Position numbers and translations under genes: made by a program. A stretch of 24,354 bases of DNA from JAKLFA01 sp964450385 (GTDB lineage: Bacteria > Omnitrophota > Gorgyraeia > Zapsychrales > JANLHA01), in contig CAYVEC010000025.1 of the NCBI GenBank assembly GCA_964450385.1, positions 1-24,354 of the forward strand. Reading direction: 5' to 3'. The notes under the pieces were generated by a model. The model made no database searches, was not told the origin of the DNA, and saw only the letters and a program-made list of their open reading frames with translations. This document shows positions 8,653 to 15,942 of the stretch, one piece after another (position 1 is the stretch's first letter; each line of letters opens with the position of its first letter).

Positions 8653-9717
8653 CTATTTCGCCGCGTTCCACATGCCCATCAAAAAATGACGAAACCGACG
8701 CTGTTTATAAAGGTCACAAAAAACCCGAACAATTTTTGGGTCAAACTGCGTGCCGCTGTTGTGTTTGATCTCTTCAAGGGCCTCATTAAGAGACAGCTTC
8801 TTCCGATAGGGCCGGCCCCCCGTCATCGCCTCAAAGGCATCGATCACGGCCATAATCCGTGCCCCGAGCGGGATCTGCTCTTTTTTTAACCCCGACGGAT
8901 ACCCCGTCCCGTCATAATTTTCATGATGATACAGGATGAGCGGCAAAACGGGCTTGAGAAACTCAACCGGGCGGATCAGTTCCGCGCTCTTCGACGGCAT
9001 GTCCCGGATGATCTTGAATTCCTCCGGAGTGAGCTGGCTCTTCTTGGCCAAAATATCATAGGGGATATCCAAGGCCCCTGCCCCCTGCAAGATACTGGCA
9101 TAATACAAATTCTCAATACCCTGCTGGCTCATATGGACTTGTTCGGCCACGGCCTTCGCCACGTTGAAATACGCCGGGGCGTGTTTATAGGCGAGCGGGC
9201 CCTGCTTCTGGAGCAGCTTGCCGATGAGCTTCATGCTGCTGAGGATCGTGGCCTGCTGCTGGCCCGATAACTGAAGATTCCGAATCGCCGTCACCGCCTG
9301 CTCGGCGAAGACTGAGAGCAGCTCACGGTCAAAATCCGTGAACGGCTCATCATTTTTCCGTCGATAAATGAAGATCGCGCCCACGGTCTCATCCGCGACG
9401 AGCGGAAGACCAATCATCCGTTTTTCGATGATAGAATTCCCCAGGGTGACATGCCGTTCCTTGGCCGTAATCCGGGCGAGCTCCTGGCGTTTCTCCCAGA
9501 GCATATTGATCTTATTGTCGAAGATCGCGACCATGACGATCTTCCTCTTTTCCGGATCAAGGATAAAGACACGAGCGGAATGGGCCTTGATGAACTGGCA
9601 CAACAGGCGGGTCAGACGCAATGAAAGCTCTTTGACATTAAAGGTCGAATTCACGAGGCGATAGACCATGTGGACTGCCGATAAGGCCTTCTGATATTTT
9701 TTACCCGACGTGATCAT
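8653..9717 (-). CDS. GAF domain protein with degenerate HD-GYP domain
   Basis: The N-terminal part (about 1-150) is a GAF-like sensor (ARVFILDPEKRKIVMVAIFD, GLPLVADETVGAIFIYRR). It is followed by a linker helix and an HD-GYP-like domain (about 170-345). The HD-GYP half keeps HHENYDGTGYPSGL, DAFEAMTGGRPYRKKLS and the GTQFDPKIV end. The metal-binding HD of the usual LLHDIGKIGIP is replaced by ILQGAGALDIP, so His, Asp and the following Lys are lost. A c-di-GMP phosphodiesterase role is therefore doubtful; sensing or scaffolding is more likely. I chose ATG 9717 because six Gs lie 5 nt upstream. A GTG at 9744, touching the dgt stop, is the alternative. Confidence 0.88.
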   Translation of the reverse strand: MITSGKKYQKALSAVHMVYRLVNSTFNVKELSLRLTRLLCQFIKAHSARVFILDPEKRKIVMVAIFDNKINMLWEKRQELARITAKERHVTLGNSIIEKRMIGLPLVADETVGAIFIYRRKNDEPFTDFDRELLSVFAEQAVTAIRNLQLSGQQQATILSSMKLIGKLLQKQGPLAYKHAPAYFNVAKAVAEQVHMSQQGIENLYYASILQGAGALDIPYDILAKKSQLTPEEFKIIRDMPSKSAELIRPVEFLKPVLPLILYHHENYDGTGYPSGLKKEQIPLGARIMAVIDAFEAMTGGRPYRKKLSLNEALEEIKHNSGTQFDPKIVRVFCDLYKQRRFRHFLMGMWNAAK

Positions 9718-9722
9718 CCAGT

Positions 9723-9728
9723 CCCCCC
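9723..9728 (-). promoter_or_regulatory. Ribosome binding site deciding the GAF/HD-GYP start
   Basis: A GGGGGG run on the minus strand ends 5 nt before ATG 9717. It supports this ATG over the upstream GTG at 9744, whose AAGG site lies inside dgt. It is not the canonical AGGAGG, so the choice is moderate. Confidence 0.5.
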
Positions 9729-9744
9729 ATCCACCGATCAGCAC

Positions 9745-10911
9745 CTAGACCTTCGTATAGGCGTTAAAGAATTTTTTGTGCTCATCCAAGGCCGCCCGAT
9801 CGGTCATGCCCGCGACATAATGACAGATGATCGCGTATTTTTCGCTGTCCGTGCACTCCCGGTCCCGGGGAAAGACCTCCGGCGGGAGCTGGAACGGCTC
9901 ATGGAGATAGACCGAAAACAGATCATTGATCACCCGCTTGGCCTTCGAGGTCATGCGCAGAACACGGTAATGCCGGTAAAGCTTGCGGTTCACCACCTCC
10001 TGCAGGGCATCGCGCGACTGCTTCATCTGCGGGCTAAATCCGACGACCGTTCCCTGATGGGCCTTCACCTCCTGGAAACTCCGAAACCCCTTCTCCCTCA
10101 GCCGATCATCCGTGAACGTAAGAAGATCGCGGATCTGCATATCGATCAGGGCCTTGACGAGCTGATAGCGCACCATCTCCAGATCATCATGCACGGCATC
10201 CCGGCCCCCCGAGGCCGCCGCCTGCTGGCAGAGCTCGCTCTCAAGGAGGTCGTCGAGGGTGATGCATCCGGACTTAAGCCCGTCATCGACGTCATGATTG
10301 AGATAGGCGAGGGAATCCGCGAAATCAACGACCTGGGCCTCCAGGGTGGGCCCCTCGTCGCGGTACGCCTCAAGGAACCCGGCCTCGTCATACTCGGTCT
10401 GGTGCTTCAGGATCCCGATGAGGACCTCACGCGTCAGATTGAGTCCCGGAAACCGTGAATATTTTTTCTCAAGACGCGTCACCACCTCAAAACTGCGGAG
10501 GTTGTGATTGAAGCTTCCAGCGCCAGCGTCGGTCATGATCTTTTTAAGGGCGTCTTCACCAGCATGGCCAAAGGGTGGATGCCCGAGGTCGTGGGCAAGG
10601 GCGATCGCCTCGATGAGGTCTTCATTGAGCCGCAGGGCGCGGCCGATCGAGCGGCCGATCTGCGCGACCTCAAGGGTATGGGTCAACCGTGTCCGATAAT
10701 AATCTCCTTCAAAAATGACAAAGACCTGGGTCTTGTATTCAAGGCGGCGGAACGCGGCGGAATGAATGATGCGGTCACGGTCCCGCTGATACGAGGTCCT
10801 AAACGGGTGCGGCGGCTCGACGTGTTCGCGGCCCGCGCTGTCCTGACTGCACATCGCGTACGGGGCCAGGGCCTGCCGCTCAAGCTGTTCGTATTCCTCG
10901 CGGGTTCTCAC
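9745..10911 (-). CDS. dgt: dGTPase-family deoxynucleoside triphosphate triphosphohydrolase
   Basis: An HD-superfamily enzyme that splits dNTP into deoxynucleoside and tripolyphosphate, 388 residues, matching the shorter (type 2) dGTPase-like group. Motifs: FRTSYQRDRDRIIHSAAFRR, LEYKTQVFV, RLTHTLEVAQIGRSIGRAL (first metal His), AIALAHDLGHPPFGHAGEDA (HD pair) and FADSLAYLNHDVDDG (late Asp). All metal ligands are present. It starts with GTG, and the upstream HIT gene's TGA overlaps this start (GTGA), with AGGG about 7 nt before. That suggests translational coupling. The true substrate (dGTP or all dNTPs) cannot be told from the sequence. Confidence 0.94.
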   Translation of the reverse strand: MRTREEYEQLERQALAPYAMCSQDSAGREHVEPPHPFRTSYQRDRDRIIHSAAFRRLEYKTQVFVIFEGDYYRTRLTHTLEVAQIGRSIGRALRLNEDLIEAIALAHDLGHPPFGHAGEDALKKIMTDAGAGSFNHNLRSFEVVTRLEKKYSRFPGLNLTREVLIGILKHQTEYDEAGFLEAYRDEGPTLEAQVVDFADSLAYLNHDVDDGLKSGCITLDDLLESELCQQAAASGGRDAVHDDLEMVRYQLVKALIDMQIRDLLTFTDDRLREKGFRSFQEVKAHQGTVVGFSPQMKQSRDALQEVVNRKLYRHYRVLRMTSKAKRVINDLFSVYLHEPFQLPPEVFPRDRECTDSEKYAIICHYVAGMTDRAALDEHKKFFNAYTKV

Positions 10912-11429
10912 GCGCGTTTCCCTTTCCCGACAGAGCGCTTCCGGTCCGCAGCGACCACGGCCCGATAGAGGGCCTCGAGCGACTGCGAGATCACCTTGGT
11001 ATCCGCAACGACCGACATAAAATTCACGTCCCCCAACCAGCGCGGGACCACATGCATGTGGAGATGTCCGGGGATCCCGGCCCCGGCGGCCTTGCCGATA
11101 TTCATCCCGATATTAAACCCCTCAGGTCTGAGGACATCGCCAAGCAGGGTCTTCGTATAATCCATGAGGTCAAAGAATTCGCTGCGTTCCGCGTGGTCGA
11201 GCTTGGAGATGTCCGCGACATGTCGATACGGCACGATAAGGGTGTGCCCGTTGTTATACGGGTAAATATTCAACACCGCGTAACACGTCTCCCTCCGGAC
11301 CACCACCATGTTCTTCTGATCGGCCCGGCTCTTGCCCAAATGACAGAACAGACACCCCTTCACCTTCGCCGACTGCTTTGTGATCTTCGCCAAATAACCG
11401 CTCCGCCAGGGAGCCCATAATTTATCCAT
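10908..11429 (-). CDS. HIT family hydrolase or Ap4A phosphorylase-like protein
   Basis: A 173-residue histidine-triad nucleotide-binding protein. It starts MDKLWAPWRSGYL and carries CLFCH (a zinc-binding-like CxxC), NIYPYNNGHTLIVPYRHV, and the catalytic triad GHLHMHVVPRW. This layout is typical of bacterial HIT proteins annotated as Ap4A phosphorylase or AMP-hydrolase type; the exact substrate cannot be told. The ATG overlaps the upstream phosphoesterase stop by 8 bases (ATGGATAA), with AAGGTG 7 nt before, so the two genes are translationally coupled. The 3' end overlaps the dgt start. Confidence 0.93.
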   Translation of the reverse strand: MDKLWAPWRSGYLAKITKQSAKVKGCLFCHLGKSRADQKNMVVVRRETCYAVLNIYPYNNGHTLIVPYRHVADISKLDHAERSEFFDLMDYTKTLLGDVLRPEGFNIGMNIGKAAGAGIPGHLHMHVVPRWLGDVNFMSVVADTKVISQSLEALYRAVVAADRKRSVGKGKRA

Positions 11430-11910
11430 GACCGTTCACCTTAATGATATGAGCCTTCACCTGTTTATCCGCAATCTCAAGGATCCCGTACGAAAGATAC
11501 GGGGCAAAGACATCATCCGTCGGACTCCCCGGATTAAAATACAGAACCGAACCGATCCGCTTGTTGAGCGGGCTATGAGAATGCCCAAAGATCACGACAT
11601 CAACCTTGTCGCTAGCAAAGGCCTCCTGGACATGCCGGAGCACCCCCTCCTTCATCCCCTCGCCATGAACGACCCCGATCCGGACGCCCTCACAGGTCAG
11701 GATGCAGCGCGCGGGCAGTGCCTTTCGAAGGCTCTCGACATCCATGTTCCCGCAGACCCCTTTGACCTCCGCGAATTTCTTCAGCTCCGCGAGGGCCCGG
11801 CCGTCAACGACGTCACCGGCGTGGATAATCAGATCAACGCCCTTAAGATCCTGGATCAGCTCCGGGGGAAGCGCCTTTGAATGGGTGTCTGCCACAACGC
11901 CGATCCGCAT
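11422..11910 (-). CDS. YfcE/MJ0936-type metallophosphoesterase
   Basis: A calcineurin-like phosphodiesterase of about 162 residues, a usual length for the YfcE/MJ0936 group. The metal-binding motifs are complete and in order: GVVADTH, IIHAGDVVDG, VCGNMD, VVHGEG and FGHSHSP. A conserved NPGSP follows. Known relatives hydrolyse phosphodiesters with Mn or Ni in the cytoplasm; the physiological substrate is unknown. Two ATGs lie in tandem (11913 and 11910). AAGGA is 6 nt before the second and only 3 nt before the first, so I chose the second. The gene begins 14 nt after the ATPase stop. Confidence 0.93.
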   Translation of the reverse strand: MRIGVVADTHSKALPPELIQDLKGVDLIIHAGDVVDGRALAELKKFAEVKGVCGNMDVESLRKALPARCILTCEGVRIGVVHGEGMKEGVLRHVQEAFASDKVDVVIFGHSHSPLNKRIGSVLYFNPGSPTDDVFAPYLSYGILEIADKQVKAHIIKVNGHG

Positions 11911-11923
11911 CATCGATCCTTGT

Positions 11924-13558
11924 TCATAAAATGCAGGGTTTGTCGTACAGGTTAAGGAGCGATTTCAGTTCGCTCTCATTCCATATCCACATCCGTTCCT
12001 GCAGAGCTCGCACCCGAACGTTTTCGTCGAGGTCCTGGAAGGCGATGAGGACACACCGCTGGGGCCGTTGGGGCCGTCCCTTCAAGGCTGAAGAGATCTC
12101 AGCGATGTCGTGTTCGCAGACCGCCCCTTCTTTGAGCACAACGCACCAGTCTCCGTCGGAGGCCGACGCCTCGATGAGCGAAAACGACGGCTCGGCGACA
12201 CCGGCCAGCCGACCACTGGATCGCACATGATCAAACGACGGGAGCTTATACCGCCTGCCATTCATCAGGAAGGCATCATCATCAAAACAATGAAGGAGCT
12301 CAACAATCCGGGTCGAGACATCCTGGCTCATGCTGGCCTTAAATTCCTCAAACGCCCGGCCGAACTCCGCACGGAACCTCTCACGGGCCGTCTGAGGATC
12401 GCTGTCAATCATCTCCCGACGGGTCTGAAAGACAAAGGTCAGCCAGTATCGAAATAATTTGTCCTTAATGTAAAAGAACTTTTCGTTCTTCACAATATAA
12501 CCGCCCGCCGCGAGACGGGTGAGCCGAGGCGCCAGGGCCGTCTGTTTAACCCCAATGTCACGGGCCAGGTCCTTGACCTTACGGCGGCCTCGGGCCAGGG
12601 CCACAAGGATATCGGTATGGAGGCTGTTCCCTCGACCGGATGATAAGCCGTCGATGAGGACATCAAAATGACGCGTCAAGACCCCCCACGAATTAAAGAT
12701 CATCCGCTCGACGGCCTGAGTAAAAAGAGGCAGGAACACCTCCTGCTGACGATGGACGGCACTCAGGTGCACGATCTCTTCAAGGAGAAGCCGCAGATAG
12801 AGCGGCCGGCCTCCGGTAAAATCAATAAGAAAGTCCCGCAAGGCGGGACTGATCCGGACATCTCCGAGATGATACGCGATATATTCATGACAGGTTTTGA
12901 TCGAGAAGGGTTCGAGGAAAACGACCTCGAAATTCCCGAAAAGGAGCGAGAGCTTTTCAGACAGGATGACCTGCGCGGTCTCCGGCATCGAGGACGACAC
13001 GATATAGAGGCACTGTTTTTGGGTCATCACGGTCTTGCCGAGTTCCTGAAAGACCGCCGGAATATCCCACTCCTCGAGACAGTGGAACTCATCCAGGACC
13101 ACGACACAAAACAGACCGCTTTCTTTCGCGAAGACCTGCGGCAGAGCGATCGCCTCCTGGTAGGCCTCGAGATAGCGGCCATGCGCGACATGGGCCAGGA
13201 CCCGTTTGGCCTGACGCGCGGAGAGCGGCAGATCGTCCTGAACAGCCTCGATCAAGAGCTCGGCCTCTTCATGAGACGCGAGACGGCGGTGTTTGGCGTA
13301 TTGATAGAGAACGGACGCGGCAAGTTTGCGGCAAAAATGAGAGGTGTCCTGATTCTCGACATTGATATAAATCTGGATGAGATCGCGCTGATCGATCTCA
13401 CTGAAGAATTTGTGGAGGGTGCTCGTCTTGCCGATGTAACGGTCACCGAGGATCGCGACATTCTGCCGGTAGCCGTCCTTAAAATCGATCACGCGTTTCC
13501 TTAAGATCTCAAGCGTCTCGTGACGTCCATAAAACCTATCCGGATCGATCATCGCCAT
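11924..13558 (-). CDS. P-loop ATPase, archaeal-type ATPase_2 / DUF234-like
   Basis: A 544-residue cytoplasmic protein. RFYGRHETLEIL marks the start of a STAND/ATPase_2-like NTPase. Walker A is ILGDRYIGKTS (about residue 38), Walker B is VVVLDEFHC, and a sensor-like strand is LYIVSSS. A winged-helix segment follows at about 310-370 (KVKDLARDIGVKQTALAPRL). The C-terminal 150 residues carry SLIEASASDGDWCVVLKEG, which resembles the nuclease-like tail of DUF234 proteins, although the usual ExK is not clear. Members are seen as stand-alone ATPases and in mobile contexts. Here the gene sits inside a housekeeping run, after the LysM/M23 gene by 13 nt, with GGAG about 10 nt before ATG. The function is unknown. 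Confidence 0.82.
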   Translation of the reverse strand: MAMIDPDRFYGRHETLEILRKRVIDFKDGYRQNVAILGDRYIGKTSTLHKFFSEIDQRDLIQIYINVENQDTSHFCRKLAASVLYQYAKHRRLASHEEAELLIEAVQDDLPLSARQAKRVLAHVAHGRYLEAYQEAIALPQVFAKESGLFCVVVLDEFHCLEEWDIPAVFQELGKTVMTQKQCLYIVSSSMPETAQVILSEKLSLLFGNFEVVFLEPFSIKTCHEYIAYHLGDVRISPALRDFLIDFTGGRPLYLRLLLEEIVHLSAVHRQQEVFLPLFTQAVERMIFNSWGVLTRHFDVLIDGLSSGRGNSLHTDILVALARGRRKVKDLARDIGVKQTALAPRLTRLAAGGYIVKNEKFFYIKDKLFRYWLTFVFQTRREMIDSDPQTARERFRAEFGRAFEEFKASMSQDVSTRIVELLHCFDDDAFLMNGRRYKLPSFDHVRSSGRLAGVAEPSFSLIEASASDGDWCVVLKEGAVCEHDIAEISSALKGRPQRPQRCVLIAFQDLDENVRVRALQERMWIWNESELKSLLNLYDKPCIL

Positions 13559-13571
13559 GTGGTCTCGACTC

Positions 13572-14249
13572 CTAAACGCGTGGCAGATACATCAAGGGAT
13601 TCTCAGCCACGCCGTCTTTTCGAATCTCAAAATACAGGAAGGCCCGTTCCGACAGGTCCGGCAGTTCTGCGACCTTGTCTCCCTTCACGACCGTTTCATT
13701 CAACCCAACGGCTAGGGTCGCGGCCCCCGCATACACCGTCATGAATCCGTCCTCGTGATCCACGATCACCGTATAGCCATACCCGGCCAGATAATCCGCG
13801 AACACGACCCGTCCCTGACGAGAGGCGCGTACCGAGGCCCTCCCCGGGACCTGGATCCGGATCCCCTTACTCAGATGCGTTCCCGTCGAATTAAAGCGGC
13901 CGACAAGGGACCCCTGGACCGGCCAGGCAAAGTCGGTTCGGTTCATGTCCGTTGACGCCCTCCCCTGGGTCGGCGCCGCCGAACGGCCGGGGATCAATAA
14001 CCGCTGCCCCGGAAGAATGAGCGCGGGATTCGCGATCCCATTGGCCGCGACCAGATCATCTAACGGCACCTGATGATGCTCCGCGATCTCGCGGAGCGTA
14101 TCACCGTCCCTGACGACATAGTAGTGACGGCTCTGCGGAGTCTCCCATGATGACTCCGAAGAACAAATAACCGGAGCGCATCCTGAGGCGCCGCCTGCCG
14201 CGACCAGCACGGCCGCCGCAACCCACCATTTCAGAGAACGCGTGTTCAT
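13572..14249 (-). CDS. LysM lipoprotein with degenerate M23 (LytM) domain, NlpD-like
   Basis: A 225-residue predicted lipoprotein: a hydrophobic signal ends in a lipobox (GASGC at about 20-24). A LysM domain follows at about 42-88 (YYVVRDGDTLREIAEHHQVP, LILPGQRLLIPG), then an M23 fold (FAWPVQGSLVGRF to the end). The zinc and catalytic positions are all changed: HxGID is SKGIR, the YxH site reads YAG, and HFEIR is YFEIR. This pattern is known from NlpD/EnvC-type activators that switch on amidases rather than cut peptidoglycan, so an activator role at division is the best guess. The ATG is 8 nt after the encoded CCA of the tRNA-Gly and has no ribosome site. Confidence 0.9.
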   Translation of the reverse strand: MNTRSLKWWVAAAVLVAAGGASGCAPVICSSESSWETPQSRHYYVVRDGDTLREIAEHHQVPLDDLVAANGIANPALILPGQRLLIPGRSAAPTQGRASTDMNRTDFAWPVQGSLVGRFNSTGTHLSKGIRIQVPGRASVRASRQGRVVFADYLAGYGYTVIVDHEDGFMTVYAGAATLAVGLNETVVKGDKVAELPDLSERAFLYFEIRKDGVAENPLMYLPRV

Positions 14250-14257
14250 AATAAAGC

Positions 14258-14331
14258 TGGAGCGAGGGACGGGGATCGAACCCGCGTGGCCAGCTTGGGA
14301 AGCTGGAATTCTACCACTGAATTACCCTCGC
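14258..14331 (-). tRNA. tRNA-Gly (anticodon CCC), CCA encoded
   Basis: A complete 74-nt cloverleaf. The acceptor stem is GCGAGGG/CCCTCGC, the D stem ATTC/GAAT, the anticodon stem CCAGC/GCTGG with loop TTCCCAA, and the T arm GCGGG-TTCGATC-CCCGT with one G-T pair. T is the discriminator base and CCA is encoded. The anticodon CCC reads GGG glycine codons. It sits between thiE (30 nt upstream) and the LysM lipoprotein (8 nt downstream) without a visible promoter of its own, so it is probably cut from a longer transcript. Confidence 0.96.
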
Positions 14332-14361
14332 GCAATGTTCCTTTATGTTACTCACCTTGAT

Positions 14362-15018
14362 CTATCGGCCCGAGACCCTTGCCAGGATCGCCTCGAACCG
14401 CCGCACCGTCGCCGGGACATCCTGACTGAGGCACACGGCCCGGGTCACCGCAACGCGCCGCACCCCGATATCAACGAGACCCGAAAGACGCGCCTCGTCG
14501 ATCCCTCCAATAGCGAACAACGGGATCGATGCATCTGCCTCGGCCCGCTCAAGCAGGCAAAGGTCCATCGGGCTCCGGTTCGGCTTCGTCAGTGTCTGAA
14601 ACACCGACCCGAACCCGACATAATCCGCCCCGGCCTGCACAGCCGCTGTAAGGTGTTCGAGAGTCTGGCATGAACAACCGATAAGGAATCCGTTGCCGAC
14701 GAGGCGGCGGGCCTCTTCAACCGGGAGATCGTCTTGGCCGAGGTGAACCCCATCGGCCCCCCCAGCCAACGCCACATCAAGACGATCATTCACGATAAAA
14801 ACCGCCTGTCCCCGTGTGACCCGCACTGCCCTGCGTGTGAATTCGAAAATCTGCTTTCCTGACCCTTCTTTATCACGCAGTTGAAACACCGTAACACCAG
14901 CGGCGACACATTGCTCTAAAATATCAAATAACCGATCATGCCCTGCAACCGCCCGATCCAAAACGACATACAGCCGAGCCTTCTCAATGATCTCCCTTTG
15001 TCGGCATCGCGTAGGCAT
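14362..15018 (-). CDS. thiE: Thiamine-phosphate synthase
   Basis: Joins HMP-pyrophosphate and thiazole phosphate to thiamine phosphate in the cytoplasm. A 218-residue TIM-barrel with LYVVLDR, VFQLRDKEGSGKQ, FIVNDRLDVALAGGADGVHL, GQDDLP, GADYVGFGSVFQTLTKPN and FAIGGID, all typical of ThiE. The start is uncertain: ATG 15018 has no ribosome site, and a TATAAT (15021-15026) lies just 2 nt before it. AAAGGGAG inside the first codons could serve an unusual ATT start at codon 11. The gene follows the ThiD2 gene by 25 nt, so the two probably work in one pathway. Confidence 0.93.
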   Translation of the reverse strand: MPTRCRQREIIEKARLYVVLDRAVAGHDRLFDILEQCVAAGVTVFQLRDKEGSGKQIFEFTRRAVRVTRGQAVFIVNDRLDVALAGGADGVHLGQDDLPVEEARRLVGNGFLIGCSCQTLEHLTAAVQAGADYVGFGSVFQTLTKPNRSPMDLCLLERAEADASIPLFAIGGIDEARLSGLVDIGVRRVAVTRAVCLSQDVPATVRRFEAILARVSGR

Positions 15019-15043
15019 GAATTATATCAAAAAATCCCTGTTC

Positions 15044-15466
15044 TCAAAACGAAAACTTTGTCACAATCCTGCGTTCAACCCCATAAACCCGGTAGCGGAT
15101 GCCCTTAAGCCGTTCCGCCGTGTCCGGACTGAACAATTTCGCGAATTCCTCGAGAACCCGCAAGGCCTCTTTGACCCGCTGAAGATTCGCGAACAAGACG
15201 TCTCCGACCTTCTGCCGGGTCATCTCGGTCGTGATCGAACCCTTTCCAACATCCCCACGGATGTCCCTCGCCCCAATGTAGACCCGACGGGGAAGGGCCT
15301 CAAGCGCCGCGGTGACCTCGTGACGGCAGGCCTTGAGCGCCCGGGCGCCGGCCGGATCATCATAAATAAAACGGCAGACATCCTCACAAACCCGCAGGCC
15401 CTCCTGGACGCGGTTGATATTGGCGTCAAGCACCCGAAAGATCTTCTGATCCGTTATTTTTCGCAC
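15044..15466 (-). CDS. Stand-alone ThiD2 domain protein (thiamine synthesis)
   Basis: A 140-residue helical protein that matches the ThiD2 domain often fused to the N-terminus of ThiE in other phyla. It has RVLDANINRVQEGLRVCEDV, LKACRHEV, YIGARDIRGDVGKG, and a second internal LQRVKEALRVLEEFAKLFS followed by RLKGIRYRVYGVER. The two similar helical motifs (NRVQEGLRVCED and QRVKEALRVLEE) suggest an internal duplication. ThiD2 has been proposed as an HMP-phosphate kinase partner of ThiE; I take that from memory. The gene starts with GTG and overlaps the rfaE2 end by 13 nt, with AGGCGG upstream. Here it is split from thiE rather than fused. Confidence 0.85.
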   Translation of the reverse strand: MRKITDQKIFRVLDANINRVQEGLRVCEDVCRFIYDDPAGARALKACRHEVTAALEALPRRVYIGARDIRGDVGKGSITTEMTRQKVGDVLFANLQRVKEALRVLEEFAKLFSPDTAERLKGIRYRVYGVERRIVTKFSF

Positions 15467-15942
15467 TGCCGCCTGATCTTTTGTATCGTCCGCGTCGTGG
15501 AGAGATTGGGAAGATAGGTCACGAGCTCAACACGCCCACCCCGCGCCCGCACGATGTCCGCCCCCACCACGGTCTTGCCTTTCCAGTCAGCCCCCTTGAT
15601 CAAGACATCGGGCTTGATCTCGCGGATCACACGCTCCGGGGTCGCCTCATCAAAGATCACGACACAATCCACACAGGCCAGGGCCGCAAGGACCCCGGCG
15701 CGGTTCATCTCAGTGTTCACGGGCCGGCCCGCACCCTTGATCTCGCGCACTGAGCGATCACTGTTCAGACCGACAATCAAGACCCGATCGCGGGCCTTGG
15801 CCTTTTCCAAATAGCTGATATGACCATAATGAAGAATATCAAAACATCCGTTTGTGAACGCGATCGTCGCTCCATCACGCCGCAGGGCCGCCACCTTTCG
15901 CTTGACTGCGGCGAGGCCTAAAATTTTTTTCCGCGTGGTCAT
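15454..15942 (-). CDS. rfaE2: D-glycero-beta-D-manno-heptose 1-phosphate adenylyltransferase
   Basis: A 162-residue nucleotidyltransferase equal to the C-terminal half of HldE. It makes ADP-heptose from heptose 1-phosphate for lipopolysaccharide core. Motifs: AFTNGCFDILHYGHISYLEK (HxGH), LIVGLNSDRSVREIKG, RPVNTEMNRAGVLAAL, IKGADWKGKTVVGADIV and LPNLSTTRTIQKI. The kinase half (RfaE1) is absent here, so it must be a separate gene elsewhere. The start ATG overlaps the gmhA stop (ATGA), so translation is coupled with the upstream pathway gene. Confidence 0.95.
   Translation of the reverse strand: MTTRKKILGLAAVKRKVAALRRDGATIAFTNGCFDILHYGHISYLEKAKARDRVLIVGLNSDRSVREIKGAGRPVNTEMNRAGVLAALACVDCVVIFDEATPERVIREIKPDVLIKGADWKGKTVVGADIVRARGGRVELVTYLPNLSTTRTIQKIRRQCEK

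Noticed and set aside
12668..13504. A 278-codon plus-strand frame over the ATPase gene
   Set aside because: It is antisense to Walker A and Walker B coding sequence and has highly charged, low-information composition.
15021..15049. TATAAT 2 nt before the thiE ATG, with TTTTGA 17 nt upstream, as a promoter
   Set aside because: The start site would fall inside thiE codon 2, so it could not serve ATG 15018. The -35 is also poor. AT-rich intergenic sequence explains it.
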